NCBI GenBank assembly: GCA_011032825.1
Contig: JAADJZ010000010.1
Span: 1,240,001 to 1,304,000, forward strand
DNA: 64,000 bases
Direction of reading: 5' to 3'
Origin: Massariosphaeria phaeospora
Taxonomy: Eukaryota > Ascomycota > Dothideomycetes > Pleosporales
In this document: in pieces, positions 47,119 to 56,213 of the stretch
How positions within the stretch are numbered: position 1 is the stretch's first letter
How the letters are laid out: every line of letters begins with the position of its first letter
Notes under the pieces: generated by a model
What the model was told of the DNA's origin: nothing
What the model saw: the letters and a program-made list of their open reading frames with translations, nothing else
The model's database searches: none
Translations under genes and position numbers: made by a program

Positions 47119-47592
47119 ATGCGCTTCACCACCGCCCTCACCACCCTCACCCTCCTCCTCGCCTCCCCCACACTCGCCAAACCACCCTCCTGCCCGCCCT
47201 CCACCCCCTCAGCCTCCGCCCTCCCACTCCTCCCCCTCTACCGCTCCATAATCCAAACCTCCGCCTGCCCTAACCTGCTCGAAACGGTCCCCGCATCAAC
47301 CAAACCACACCACCGAAAAACCCAAGCAACATTCCGTAACGACTACGGCTTCCACATGCAGTTCACGGTCGAGGATCAGGGGCGAGGAGCGCAGCCCGCG
47401 CTGACGCAGGAGCGCTGCGAGATGTTTTTCGCGGCGAGCGAGGTCCTGCTGTTGCAGGAGGAGAAAGGGTATTTGTGTAGCGATGGGGGCGAGATACGCG
47501 TTTTGGCGTGGGAGGCGTGGGATGGGGCGAGGCGGTTTGAGGGGAAGGTTTGTGTGGAGGGGACGCCGTTTGCGGCGTGTCGGTCAGGTTAG
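47119..47592 (+). CDS. Small secreted cysteine-containing protein (candidate effector)
   Basis: Single-exon gene of 157 aa. The first 20 residues (MRF, then a Thr/Leu-rich core ending LASPTLA) look like a cleavable signal peptide, followed by a Pro/Ser-rich stretch. Six cysteines remain in the mature part (25, 50, 100, 120, 145, 154), enough for three disulfides. I recognise no family. I chose the ATG at 47,119 because it starts directly with the signal peptide; the frame is open further up but has no ATG. It is the first gene beside the AT-rich transposon block, a location often seen for effectors in plant-associated fungi. That role is inference. The coding strand is C-rich in the first part and G-rich in the second, which is unusual. 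Confidence 0.75.
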   Translation: MRFTTALTTLTLLLASPTLAKPPSCPPSTPSASALPLLPLYRSIIQTSACPNLLETVPASTKPHHRKTQATFRNDYGFHMQFTVEDQGRGAQPALTQERCEMFFAASEVLLLQEEKGYLCSDGGEIRVLAWEAWDGARRFEGKVCVEGTPFAACRSG

Positions 47593-47962
47593 GTTGGACG
47601 GGAGATGTTTGGATTTTGATGGCGGAGATGGAATAGGAGGCAAGGCGAAAGATTGGGCGGAGCAGACAGGACTAGATAAGCGTCTCTCAAAATTGAGGTC
47701 CGCCGGACTGAAGGATGAAGATTCTTATGGGACATAGGATTTGAAGTATGGAAATGTGTACAGCAAACCAAAGTTGGAGCAAAAAGACGCATATTGGAAA
47801 ATAAAGAAGATGTACGAAGACTGAAAAGCGAAGTATTGAGTTCACCGAGACGTACATGACTTTGTATGTGATATATTGTGTTACACATTAATACAACTTA
47901 CATTCTGTTATCCGGCGGAGTACCTGACATCCTACGGAGACTGTTGGCCCTCAAGCCCAACA
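47593..47962. other. Convergent intergenic region
   Basis: 370 bp between the 3' ends of the secreted-protein gene (+) and the zinc-ribbon gene (-). No coding signal; presumably the two 3' untranslated regions. Confidence 0.6.
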
Positions 47963-49552
47963 TCACCTATCTCCCAGAATCTCCGTGAACGTGCGTTTCG
48001 GCTGCGGTCTAGCGTTCGTGCCTGGAACTGCCGGCACGTCTCCACGCCCCACGTTCCCATTCGGCATCCTGGCCGGGAGGGGTTTCCTAGTAACCCGCGG
48101 CATGTCATAGCGAGGTTGAAAGACGCGAGTGGCTTCAGAGCTATCAGGTCGTCGCACGCTGATTATCTCGACACCGCCCACCAGCCCTGTGCCGGGTTTT
48201 GGAGGAGAGAAACTGAATTTCTCCTTGTACTGGTAGTTCCTGGGGACTTTGTAGGCGGGGATCAGTTGGGCTTCGGTTTGAGCGTTGACTGCTGCGCTTG
48301 CGGGTGGAGGGAGTGGTGGGCCGGCACTGATGGCAGGTGGAGCTTGTTGCGCCCGCTTCAAGAAAAGAAACCGGTCACGCTTGCGCGCGATTGCTGCTGG
48401 GGTAGCTGCGGGTTCGGTGTTATCAAAAGCTACTTGGACTTGAGGCGGTTCATTCAACGACATAGAGTCGAAAGCTGTTGGAAGTGGATGTTCAGACATG
48501 CAGTCGACGCGGGGCGGTCTCACTGCGGCCTGATGCGTTGGTATCTGCGTGTTAAGATGTTCCGTCCGCGGATTGCTCGGAGCCTCAGATAGTAGTTCCA
48601 TTGCAACACACCAACACCAATCCTGGAGGTGCTGGCCAGGTCCGAGGAGTAGCCTCCCTCTATCGTCTCGCAAGCCTGAAACTTCCCCTTTACGGAATAC
48701 CACGTCCGCTACAGTGTCGGCTGTCATATGACCACACACCTTGCAGGTAGGAAAGAAGCGGAGAAAGTCTTCATAAATCTGAAGCGGAATCGCCAGGCAC
48801 ATATCGCACGCGGTGATAGCAGGGTCCTTTGGTGGTGGTGTTGGGGGGTTTTCTGACCCAGGGCTCCATTGCTCTGGTTCGTCATGTGGAGCTGTATATC
48901 CGACTGGTACGAAACGCCTACATATTCTGCAGATACCATCGAAGCTAGCAGGAGATTCTAGACCAAAGCCGGACTGACCACACTCTGGACATGTTAACGC
49001 AATAACGGGTGTAGGTGGCTGCTCTGCTGCCTTGTTACAGTCAGCAGACCCTTCCCACGAACTGCCCCAGCTCGTACTGCTCGACTGAGACGATGCCGAC
49101 CTAGGCCTCTGCGAGGGCAGAAGATCGCGATCGGTGTTCATATAACCCGTGTCAACATGCTCAGCACGCCGTAAATCGCGTTTCGATCGAGTATGTGAGT
49201 GACGTAAACGATCAAGAGGAGAAGCAGATTGTTCACGCTCCCTACGGACCTGCCGTATGGGAGCATCCCTGCTTCGCGATCTGACTTGCTGGTAGACGAC
49301 GCCCGGGTCGACAGAAGGAGTACCATAATGTCTATTACTCACAACAGGCCCTTCTGCAAGAGCGCGTCCAGCGGGCGTGTTCAATTGCGATAGAGGAGCT
49401 GCACGCTGACCAGTTGGTTTCCGTCTATATCGAGATGAGGATGATTGCATTTGAGAAACGTCATACTCTGGGTTGCGCGAGGTCTTCCTGACTTTGGATC
49501 CCCTATGCCGTAAAAGTGGTCGCCCGGACTGCCTCGGTTGGGTTGGATCCAT
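47963..49552 (-). CDS. Protein with two tandem four-cysteine zinc-ribbon motifs
   Basis: Single exon, 529 aa, starting at MDPTQPRQSG. The frame is open 32 codons further upstream but that part looks non-coding. Residues 1-180 are Arg/Ser/Gln-rich and probably disordered. Two similar metal-binding modules follow: CPEC at 188-191 with CRIC at 208-211, and CDMC at 249-252 with CKVC at 270-273. They are separated by a Pro-rich linker. The second is followed by a conserved-looking segment ending near DWCWCVAMELL. The C-terminal 150 residues are Pro-rich and low complexity. I cannot name the family. The paired CX2C-X16/17-CX2C layout suggests zinc binding and possibly protein or nucleic-acid contacts in the nucleus or cytosol. 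No signal peptide or membrane segment. Confidence 0.8.
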   Translation of the reverse strand: MDPTQPRQSGRPLLRHRGSKVRKTSRNPEYDVSQMQSSSSRYRRKPTGQRAAPLSQLNTPAGRALAEGPVVSNRHYGTPSVDPGVVYQQVRSRSRDAPIRQVRREREQSASPLDRLRHSHTRSKRDLRRAEHVDTGYMNTDRDLLPSQRPRSASSQSSSTSWGSSWEGSADCNKAAEQPPTPVIALTCPECGQSGFGLESPASFDGICRICRRFVPVGYTAPHDEPEQWSPGSENPPTPPPKDPAITACDMCLAIPLQIYEDFLRFFPTCKVCGHMTADTVADVVFRKGEVSGLRDDRGRLLLGPGQHLQDWCWCVAMELLSEAPSNPRTEHLNTQIPTHQAAVRPPRVDCMSEHPLPTAFDSMSLNEPPQVQVAFDNTEPAATPAAIARKRDRFLFLKRAQQAPPAISAGPPLPPPASAAVNAQTEAQLIPAYKVPRNYQYKEKFSFSPPKPGTGLVGGVEIISVRRPDSSEATRVFQPRYDMPRVTRKPLPARMPNGNVGRGDVPAVPGTNARPQPKRTFTEILGDR

Positions 49553-50015
49553 TCTATCGGATCGGCTTGTGATGACGAAATAACCGGGAAGAAAGCGTGA
49601 ACATATAAAGGGGCTTGGACTGGTTATTTGCGCTAATAACAAAGCCATTGTGGGATAGAAAATGAAGAATTTCCAAAAAGGACGAGAACATTGTCGTACT
49701 TACAATGTAAGCTTGCCTCGCCGACTGTCTTGTATTTCTATTTAATGCCAGCGACAGGTAATACAATGCGACTATGTCACAAACCTTATTGAAGAGGATT
49801 TTGTGCATTGAGGTCGTCAAAGTTTTCTAAACAACTAGACACTGCGGCTTGTAGTGTGTTTGGTCTGATCATTGATCACGAAGCTCCAGCCGCGTGCTAA
49901 TTGGTAGAGCGATCGTATCTGGACGGCGTAAGATGACCTCTGGGGTTTGTCCAGGTTTCAGGTAGCGGTGGTCGATCCTGTAGCCTCAAGTGTATGTGTC
50001 AGGACACGCTCACAT
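49553..50015. other. Intergenic region
   Basis: 463 bp between the zinc-ribbon gene start and the stop of the cyclin gene. On the minus strand a TTTATATG element near 49,600-49,607 could serve the zinc-ribbon gene. No RNA gene could be confirmed (see the rejected tRNA-like site). Confidence 0.5.
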
Positions 50016-50959
50016 TCAGTCCTCCCTCTCCGCGCTTCTCCTGCTAGCGACTTCCGTCTCGATTTCACCGACCGTCATGGGTACCTTTTTGTCAGCCCAC
50101 CTCTTCTTCTCTTGTGCAGCGAAGCTTTCCACACTTAGTAAACCCACGACAAGAAAGCCAAGTTCCTCTCTATCTGTGTCAAACACCTCCCACCACTCCA
50201 CATCAGGAAGCTTCACTGCGACTTCTTTCGCGGCTAGATAGATTGCCGCCGTAGCGAGGTTTGGTGGCTGATGCGTCAGATACAAAAGCTGCGGGCTTAA
50301 AAGTGCAGTATTCAAGTATGCGATCGTCCTCTTCGCTAACTCGGATACTCGGGGGCGTGGAAGCTGTGTGAAGATATCGAGAGTTTGAAGATACGTGATG
50401 CAGAGCGTATATGGCACAGCGACGTGCAGTTGGAAGCCCAGAATCCTCAATATACTTTGCTCCGTGTCGAATAGCGTGGTCTTTCGTGTCTGGTATGTGC
50501 CTTCGGAGACGTAGTGTTTGTCCGCTTTCTGCTGTTGTAGCTGTTCTGCATCAACGAAGGCTGCCGGGAGCGAATTGAGGTACGCATAGACATTGATGAT
50601 GCTGCGAGGGGACTTTGTGTAGGCCGAGAGCTTCGTCGTGAGGTATAGAGAGGCGGCGGAAACTTGCTACGGTGCTATTAGTCCTCCCTCGTTACATTAG
50701 CAGCCATCGCACCTACGTCAGCTCCGAAATCTGCAAGACTGCCCCCCTCTGGCCCAACCCAGAATCTCATGAATATCACGATAGCCTGCGCAATCACCTC
50801 TTGGGGTAGCCTCAGTAACGTTCCGGTAGCCTGCGTAAGTCTCGCACCAGCGAAGCGAACGGAGTCCTCGAGGTCGGCTGGAATGCCATCGAGCTGTGAG
50901 CCTGTCGTTTCGAGTTGCGCAACTGTGGTGAGCGGGTTCGCAAGAGGTGAAGGATGCAT
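50016..50959 (-). CDS. Cyclin L-like cyclin-domain protein
   Basis: Two exons, 50,717-50,959 and 50,016-50,666, give 297 aa. The 50-nt intron (50,667-50,716) has a GTAGGT donor, an ACTAAT branch-like site and a TAG acceptor, and splices in phase 0. The cyclin box includes FAGARLTQATGTLLRLPQ and IVIFMRFWVG, close to the IQAAGILLRLPQ and VLFQRFF segments of cyclin L. SAASLYLTTKL and SPRSIINVYAYL follow. The second fold contains ILGFQLHVAVPYTLC and LSPQLLYLTHQPPNLATAAIYLA. Cyclins of this type pair with transcription- or splicing-linked CDKs in the nucleus; the exact partner is inference. The start ATG at 50,959 is the first in frame after a stop; an upstream exon cannot be excluded. Confidence 0.85.
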
Positions 50960-51789
50960 GATTAGGTGTGCGGACTCCGTTTGCGCGTCAAGAGCGGTGA
51001 AGTGAGGTGAGGTTTATCGTAAATGGGGGGTATATGTCGGGTGTTGGAACTGCATCACCCACAGCCTCGGCAAAGCTAGGCTCGATCGGGTGGACTATCT
51101 CGCAACCTAAAGAGTCATGCTAATATCAATCCGTACTCATACACAAAGACACAGCAGCAAGTTTTCGAAGGGTTCTCCATCATCGTGCTATACAGTACGC
51201 TATAAAAAGAAACAAATAAAATTCACTTGCGTCTCCCCCATAGCATGCATATACCCGCACTGCGCCTCACCAGCATTTGTCAATAGTTTTCTACAATTTG
51301 ATATCTAAAGTTTAGTTTAGTCGCGATATCGATAACACATCTCCACTAGATATCCCCCGAGTCGAAAGAGGGGGGCGTCGGTCTCGAAGCGTCTCAAGTT
51401 GCACCACGTGGTTCATGCGCAGCCCCTTCGCTTGGGAATCGCATCTTATCACAATCAGCACGTTTTATTATAGGGACTCCGGCAGGACAAGCACTCCATA
51501 AGCGTGAATTTAGGCGCATAACAGTGCCAGTTAATGGTTGTTTCGTGGGGTGCGTGGGATGCAGAATGAGTGCATTGTGCGCATTGTGCGCATTGAAGAC
51601 ATATGTGGTTGACTCCGAATAAACACTTGGGCAGCAATTGAGTTTATTTTGTGCAATCTGTCGCGCTTGCCGCGGAATATGTTAAGATTGAAATCATATA
51701 GCGTAAATTAGACGGAAAGTAAAACGTGCCATATCATATAAAGGTCATTAAGATATTACATATACTTACTCAGGGCCATATCATCCTGG
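50960..51789. other. Intergenic region
   Basis: 830 bp without a credible gene. It holds a short tandem repeat of GCATTGTGC-type units at about 51,570-51,596. It carries the upstream region of the cyclin gene on one side and the 3' end of the F-box-like gene on the other. Confidence 0.55.
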
Positions 51790-52877
51790 CTATGCTCTCT
51801 CACCGCAATCCACAATCCTATCCACCGCAATGTAACCCCCACTCCCACCGACATCTCTCCTCATGCCTAATTCGGCATACATGTGCAACAGCACTCTCTT
51901 CGACACAGGTGATTTCCCTTCCAAGGTCATATCGTCTCCCGAGTCAAGCGAAGGCCCCAGCTTCAGGTCAAGGTTCTCCGGAACGGCGGCAAGAAGTTCC
52001 CTAAAGAACGCCCGTTGGATGTAATGCGCTGTGTCCCAATCCTGCAGCTCTGTGCGCGCCCAGTCGTAGTATCGCGGGTGAAATGTCGGAATGATGCGTA
52101 GGAAGCGGAGGGATGGAAAGGCGGCGAAGAACGTCGCCCAGTCAATGTAACTGTTCATTCTTTGGGCGTCTTTTAGCTGGAGTTCGAGTTGCAGTTTGGT
52201 GATTTGACTGAAGTTCCAGCCAAGTGGGGTATCGAGCCTGGTGACCGGGAAGTTGTCGAGGCAGACTGCGAACCAATTGCTTTGATACAAACAATCACTT
52301 GCTTCGTAATGGAGGAGTTTTGAGGCCTGAAGGACACTAAGACGGACAATAGGCTCGGTAACGGCGTCTCTTAGAGATACTGGTGCCCTTCCATTCTGAA
52401 CTCTCTTCTGATTCAGTCGTTCGCGGGTACGTTGCGCGGTTGCTCGCTTTTTCTGCCCACGGAGTATCTCTTTGGCTTCGATAATGGACTTCTTTTTTCC
52501 TCTGCGGACGACGAGGTATGAGTACACGTGATCTCGAATTTCTCTCGGTAGGTCGAAAAACCGGAATGGTTCGGTGGTCGTGAGAGCAATAGGTGGTGGG
52601 TTGCGTCTTACACAGTCAGCCCGATCCTCGACCACCACTTCTACGCGACTTACAAAATAGCTCGAAGGACCTTTGTAGGAGGCTCGAGCCGTTCTACCCT
52701 GGAGTCTGACATTTTCACCTCTGCGTTTTCCACAACATCCGTGGTCATATCCTCTATTTTGCACTTGCGTAGTGGGTTCCTCCGCAAAGCCATCATCGCC
52801 ATGTAAAATTGATGGATCTGACATTGGTTAGATATATCTCTAGAGACGACCGTGGGGGAACAACATACCTGCGCCAT
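51790..52877 (-). CDS. F-box-like domain protein
   Basis: I propose three exons: 52,869-52,877, 52,654-52,817 and 51,790-52,606 (329 aa). Intron 1 (51 nt) has GTATGT, CTAAC and CAG. Intron 2 (47 nt) has GTAAGT, CTGAC and AAG. Together they keep one frame into the domain. A short F-box-like motif (FRFFDLPREIRDHVYSYL) lies near residues 72-89. It is followed by a basic stretch, then a region typical of fungal F-box-like proteins (LLHYEASDCLYQSNWF, FPSLRFLRIIP). Such proteins usually act as adaptors of SCF ubiquitin ligases, but many fungal members are uncharacterised. Alternatives: start at 52,964 in the same frame with a better ATG context, or a single open frame from 52,824 whose first 75 residues look less protein-like. 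Confidence 0.75.
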
Positions 52878-52964
52878 ATTACAACAGCACGCAACGTCTT
52901 TCAAAACGCAGTGCGCCGAGGGCGGTCCGGACACACTGTGATTTCGCCTGGGTATTCGGGCCAT

Positions 52965-53294
52965 GGTTGATTAACGGCGGCAATCCCAGCATGCAGTAAC
53001 CGTGCGTTGGGAATGGGCCAAAGACGAGTGGCGCGAGGGTCGAGGAACGGCCGCCCACCGATATTTGAAGCGGATCGTGCGCTACATATGATCACTGAGT
53101 ATCGTTCAATATTTGAAAAGAATCCCTGGATTTTTGCTCCCGCTGAGATTAGTTGTGTAGTTGTGGAAGGCTTAGGCGGGATAATATAGCTTAACGTTTC
53201 AGACCTGAGATCTTATGGGATTAATGCACCAATTAATGCAGCGGCGTGGTAATAATAGAAACATCGGACCGATTTGACTCGGAATATGACGCGG
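52965..53294. other. Intergenic region
   Basis: 330 bp, no coding signal. It separates the start of the F-box-like gene from the 3' end of the two-TM protein gene. Confidence 0.55.
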
Positions 53295-54380
53295 CTACCG
53301 GTCTTCGCCTACCACTTTTGCATGCCTGAAGTACTTCATGCCTACCCAGGCCACGACCACCCAGACCCAGGCCATTACCGCTGTACATACCATCAATGCA
53401 GGATAGTATCCCGTGATGGGTAGTGTGGGGTCGTCTTCCAGCTCAGGTGGGGCGTATGGCGTCTCTCCAACGTCCCAGGCCCAGCTCCACACGCCCAAAC
53501 ATGAGCCCATGCCCACGACAAATACAATCCAGGTTACGATGAGCACCACCCAGCCCCACCACTCCGTCTCACTATAGTCCCATTCGTCGTCCAATGGCAG
53601 ATCCGCCGGAGTGTGCACAATCGTCAACGACGAATGCTGCCCGGACCGGTTGGACCGCCGTCGCTGAAGTGAGGCTCCAGCTACCTGAGATTGAAGTTGG
53701 ATTGGCATGTATGAGGAGCTGCTGCTTGATGTGGCGGGACGGTAAAACGATAATCCTTCGTCGTCATCGGTCGTGGAAGCATATGCTCCGAATGGGCCGG
53801 TGAGGGGCGATGCAAGCAGCCGCGGGGTCGAGTCAGCCGGCCCGTCGAGATCCAGCCTGCTAGCAGAAAACCTTGGAGGTGGCCATCCACTGTCAGAGGA
53901 GGAATTGAGCGATGGGTTCTCGTAGCTAAATCGACGCGGTGTCGTTTCATCGTCGTCGGCGTGGTCCTCGAGGGACGTCGTGGCCATCTGAGAGTGAACG
54001 ATGGGCTGTTTGAAGACAGGACGCTGGGTGAGGATCGAGTTGCGCCGTTCCCGCAACATATTCTTCGTACCAAGGATAGCCGTCTTCCTCAGGGACCCCT
54101 TCCTCTTGCGGCCCTGGCTCTGGCGCAGCGCATTCGCGATGGCCGACCCCCGTTTTGTGCCTTCCGCATTCTCTTCCGGTCGCTCGTGGTCGTGCTTCGG
54201 CGGCGATTGCGATGGAGCCTCTTTCGGTCGTAGAAATGCCAGACTGTTCAGAAGATTGCCGGATATGCTTCGTTTGTGTTTGACTTGACCCCCGTCTCTA
54301 TCGGCTTTCATCTCGGCCACGGTTGGCCTGTTGCGCGCGCCTCCGTCGACATGTCGAGTTGGGGTGGCCCCATGGTCCAT
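53295..54380 (-). CDS. Conserved-looking membrane protein with two C-terminal TM segments
   Basis: 361 aa from the first in-frame ATG (MDHGATPTRH). The open frame extends 87 codons further, to about 54,641, with coding-like sequence (FSADREPLDGGRSSED, ASYGNIRKN) but no ATG. The true start is therefore unsettled; a non-ATG start or a missed 5' exon is possible. The N-terminal 260 residues are polar, rich in Ser, Arg and Lys, and probably cytosolic. The C-terminus has two hydrophobic helices (about WWGWVVLIVTWIVFVVGMG and MVCTAVMAWVWVVVAWVGM) around a short acidic Pro-rich loop, then KYFRHAK. I do not know its function. It lies divergent from the zinc-transporter gene, and the two share a short upstream region. 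Confidence 0.75.
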   Translation of the reverse strand: MDHGATPTRHVDGGARNRPTVAEMKADRDGGQVKHKRSISGNLLNSLAFLRPKEAPSQSPPKHDHERPEENAEGTKRGSAIANALRQSQGRKRKGSLRKTAILGTKNMLRERRNSILTQRPVFKQPIVHSQMATTSLEDHADDDETTPRRFSYENPSLNSSSDSGWPPPRFSASRLDLDGPADSTPRLLASPLTGPFGAYASTTDDDEGLSFYRPATSSSSSSYMPIQLQSQVAGASLQRRRSNRSGQHSSLTIVHTPADLPLDDEWDYSETEWWGWVVLIVTWIVFVVGMGSCLGVWSWAWDVGETPYAPPELEDDPTLPITGYYPALMVCTAVMAWVWVVVAWVGMKYFRHAKVVGEDR

Positions 54381-54709
54381 ACTCCGCGAGCGCGCGTCCC
54401 ATCGGTCGGTGGTTACGTTCTTCCGGATGTTGCCATACGAAGCGGCTCCGTCGAAAGGGACCTCGGGACTGCCCGAGCAACGAGATGGGCCGGGGCGCGA
54501 ACGAGTCACTAGAGACCGCGCAAGCGGCTGCAGGGGCTTCCGAAGATCTTCCGAGGATCTACCACCGTCCAAGGGTTCGCGGTCCGCGCTGAACTGCAAC
54601 CCTCCCAGGCTCCCACTTCCCCTCCATTGCGTCTTATTCAATCTACTTTACTCTATAGATGTCTTTTACGTAGAAATCACTCGTTATAGTCTCTCTCTTA
54701 CCCCCCACC
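54381..54709. other. Bidirectional upstream region of the membrane-protein and transporter genes
   Basis: About 330 bp. The half nearest the membrane-protein gene remains open in its frame on the minus strand (see that entry). The last 70 bp before the transporter ATG are T/C-rich (TCTCTCTTACCCCCCACC), as in many fungal promoters. Confidence 0.5.
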
Positions 54710-56213
54710 ATGACTTCAAATATGCCGCTCCCTATGCCACCCCGGACCCCAACTCCGCCTCCTGAAGACGACCAACCCGTTGGCCTTGGATTCGAGGACC
54801 AGCTCTCGCCTACGAAGCTGGGGTTCAACAATACTGCGCTGTCTCCCATGTCCGCGAACTTTTCCCCGGAGCGCTATGGAACTCTAGGCCCCAGTGACTC
54901 TGTATCGCAGAGACCAACTCCGAGCACGATCTACAGTCCGATGAGCGCAGGCTTTCCATATACACCTGCGAACGCTGCCAGCGAGACTGAGGCGCCCTCG
55001 CTGAACGGATCGGAGAATGTGCGCAACCCATTCAATTTTCAGCCGATGAGCTATGCGCCCGGAAAGCCCCAGGCGAATAAATCCGTAAGTGCCACCGTGC
55101 TAGATACTCAGAAGTCGTAACTGAACGTGATAGGACGTTGGCCGACGACGCGGACACAAGTACAAACACAGCAGTGTGTCCCACCAGATCTTCCTCGAGC
55201 CTCCACCTCGCGCCCCTCTGCAACTGCCCGCTTCCCTTCCGATTCCGACGTTCAAAGAATACCGCTCGAGTATGTCTAGGGAGCAAACAATGAGACTCGC
55301 ATGGTGCTTTTGCCATCTTTTTGTTGCGGGATTAGTCCAGTGGGGGGCGCATGAATCTCTAGCCCTGACGGTGCTGTCCCGGTTGATCTTCTATGACGCG
55401 CTCGGAGCGTTTCTATGTGTAGCGGTGGACGTGGGCTCCAATTTCGAGGTCTGGAAACGGTCTACCATTCGACATCCTTTTGGTTTTGAACGCTCGGAAG
55501 TGGTTGCAGGTCTAGGCATGTCTGTCGGCCTCCTGTTTATGGGACTGGATCTGATCTCGCATGGCTTGACCCACGCGTTGGAAAATAAAGGCGGACATGC
55601 ATCACATCACCCGGATACATCACACGCACACGAGCGCGTCTCCCCTGGTAGCGTCGATCTTGCTGCGCTGAGCGGTATTGTCTCGACGCTTGTTTCGGCG
55701 ATTCTACTCAAGAACCACGCTCGCATCGGCAAGGTGATGCGATTAGGAGCTATCGCCAATCTCCCCTCAGTATTAAGCAACCCGTCGCACTTTCTCACCA
55801 TATCCTGTTCAACGCTGCTCCTTTTGCTCCCTCTTCTCAGCATCCAGATGTACGTGTGGCTGGACCGGACGCTCTCCTTTTCCGTTGCTATTGCTATGGT
55901 CGCATTAGGTTGGATTCAGGGGTGGACACTAGGCAAATTGCTCTTGATGTCCTACTCAGGCCCGGGTGTCTCGGATGTCATGTACGACATCGAGACAGAT
56001 CCGGCCGTGAGCGTGGTCGAGGAAGCTAAGTTCTGGCAGGTTCATTACGGGCTGTGTCAGGCGAACCTCAAGCTGCGAGTGCGGAACCTTGATGAAATTG
56101 GACGTCTACGGGATCGCATCGGAAGCATGGTTAGAAACCGCTTGGGCGGGGGCTATGGCAGCGGAGGCCAGAAGTGGGAGATCTCGACCCAGATCACGTT
56201 GGAGCAGGACTGA
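54710..56213 (+). CDS. Zrg17-like cation diffusion facilitator (zinc transporter)
   Basis: Two exons, 54,710-55,084 and 55,134-56,213, give 484 aa. The 49-nt intron has GTAAGT and TAG and is phase 0. Residues 1-125 are a Pro/Ser-rich cytosolic region. After a basic KYKHSSVSHQIF segment come about six hydrophobic helices. They carry the CDF-like motifs IRHPFGFERSEVVAGL and a His-rich loop (HASHHPDTSHAHER) between helices. The C-terminal cytosolic part ends KWEISTQITLEQD. The overall plan fits Zrg17, which in yeasts works with an Msc2/Cis4-type partner to load zinc into the early secretory pathway. I do not see the usual paired Asp/His zinc site of active CDF subunits in TM2, in line with a non-catalytic partner subunit. 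A generic CDF remains possible. Confidence 0.82.

Noticed and set aside
47876..48592. 238-codon plus-strand frame opposite the zinc-ribbon gene
   Set aside because: Antisense shadow; Trp/Arg/Cys-rich composition and no domain, while the minus-strand frame is longer and has paired CX2C motifs.
49554..49820. 88-codon minus-strand frame upstream of the zinc-ribbon gene
   Set aside because: No start context, domain or signal; overlaps the presumed 5' untranslated region in another phase.
49890..49985. tRNA-like A-box (GCTAATTGGTAGAGC) with a B-box-like GGTCGATCC downstream
   Set aside because: I could not form acceptor, anticodon or T stems from the surrounding bases, even allowing an intron.
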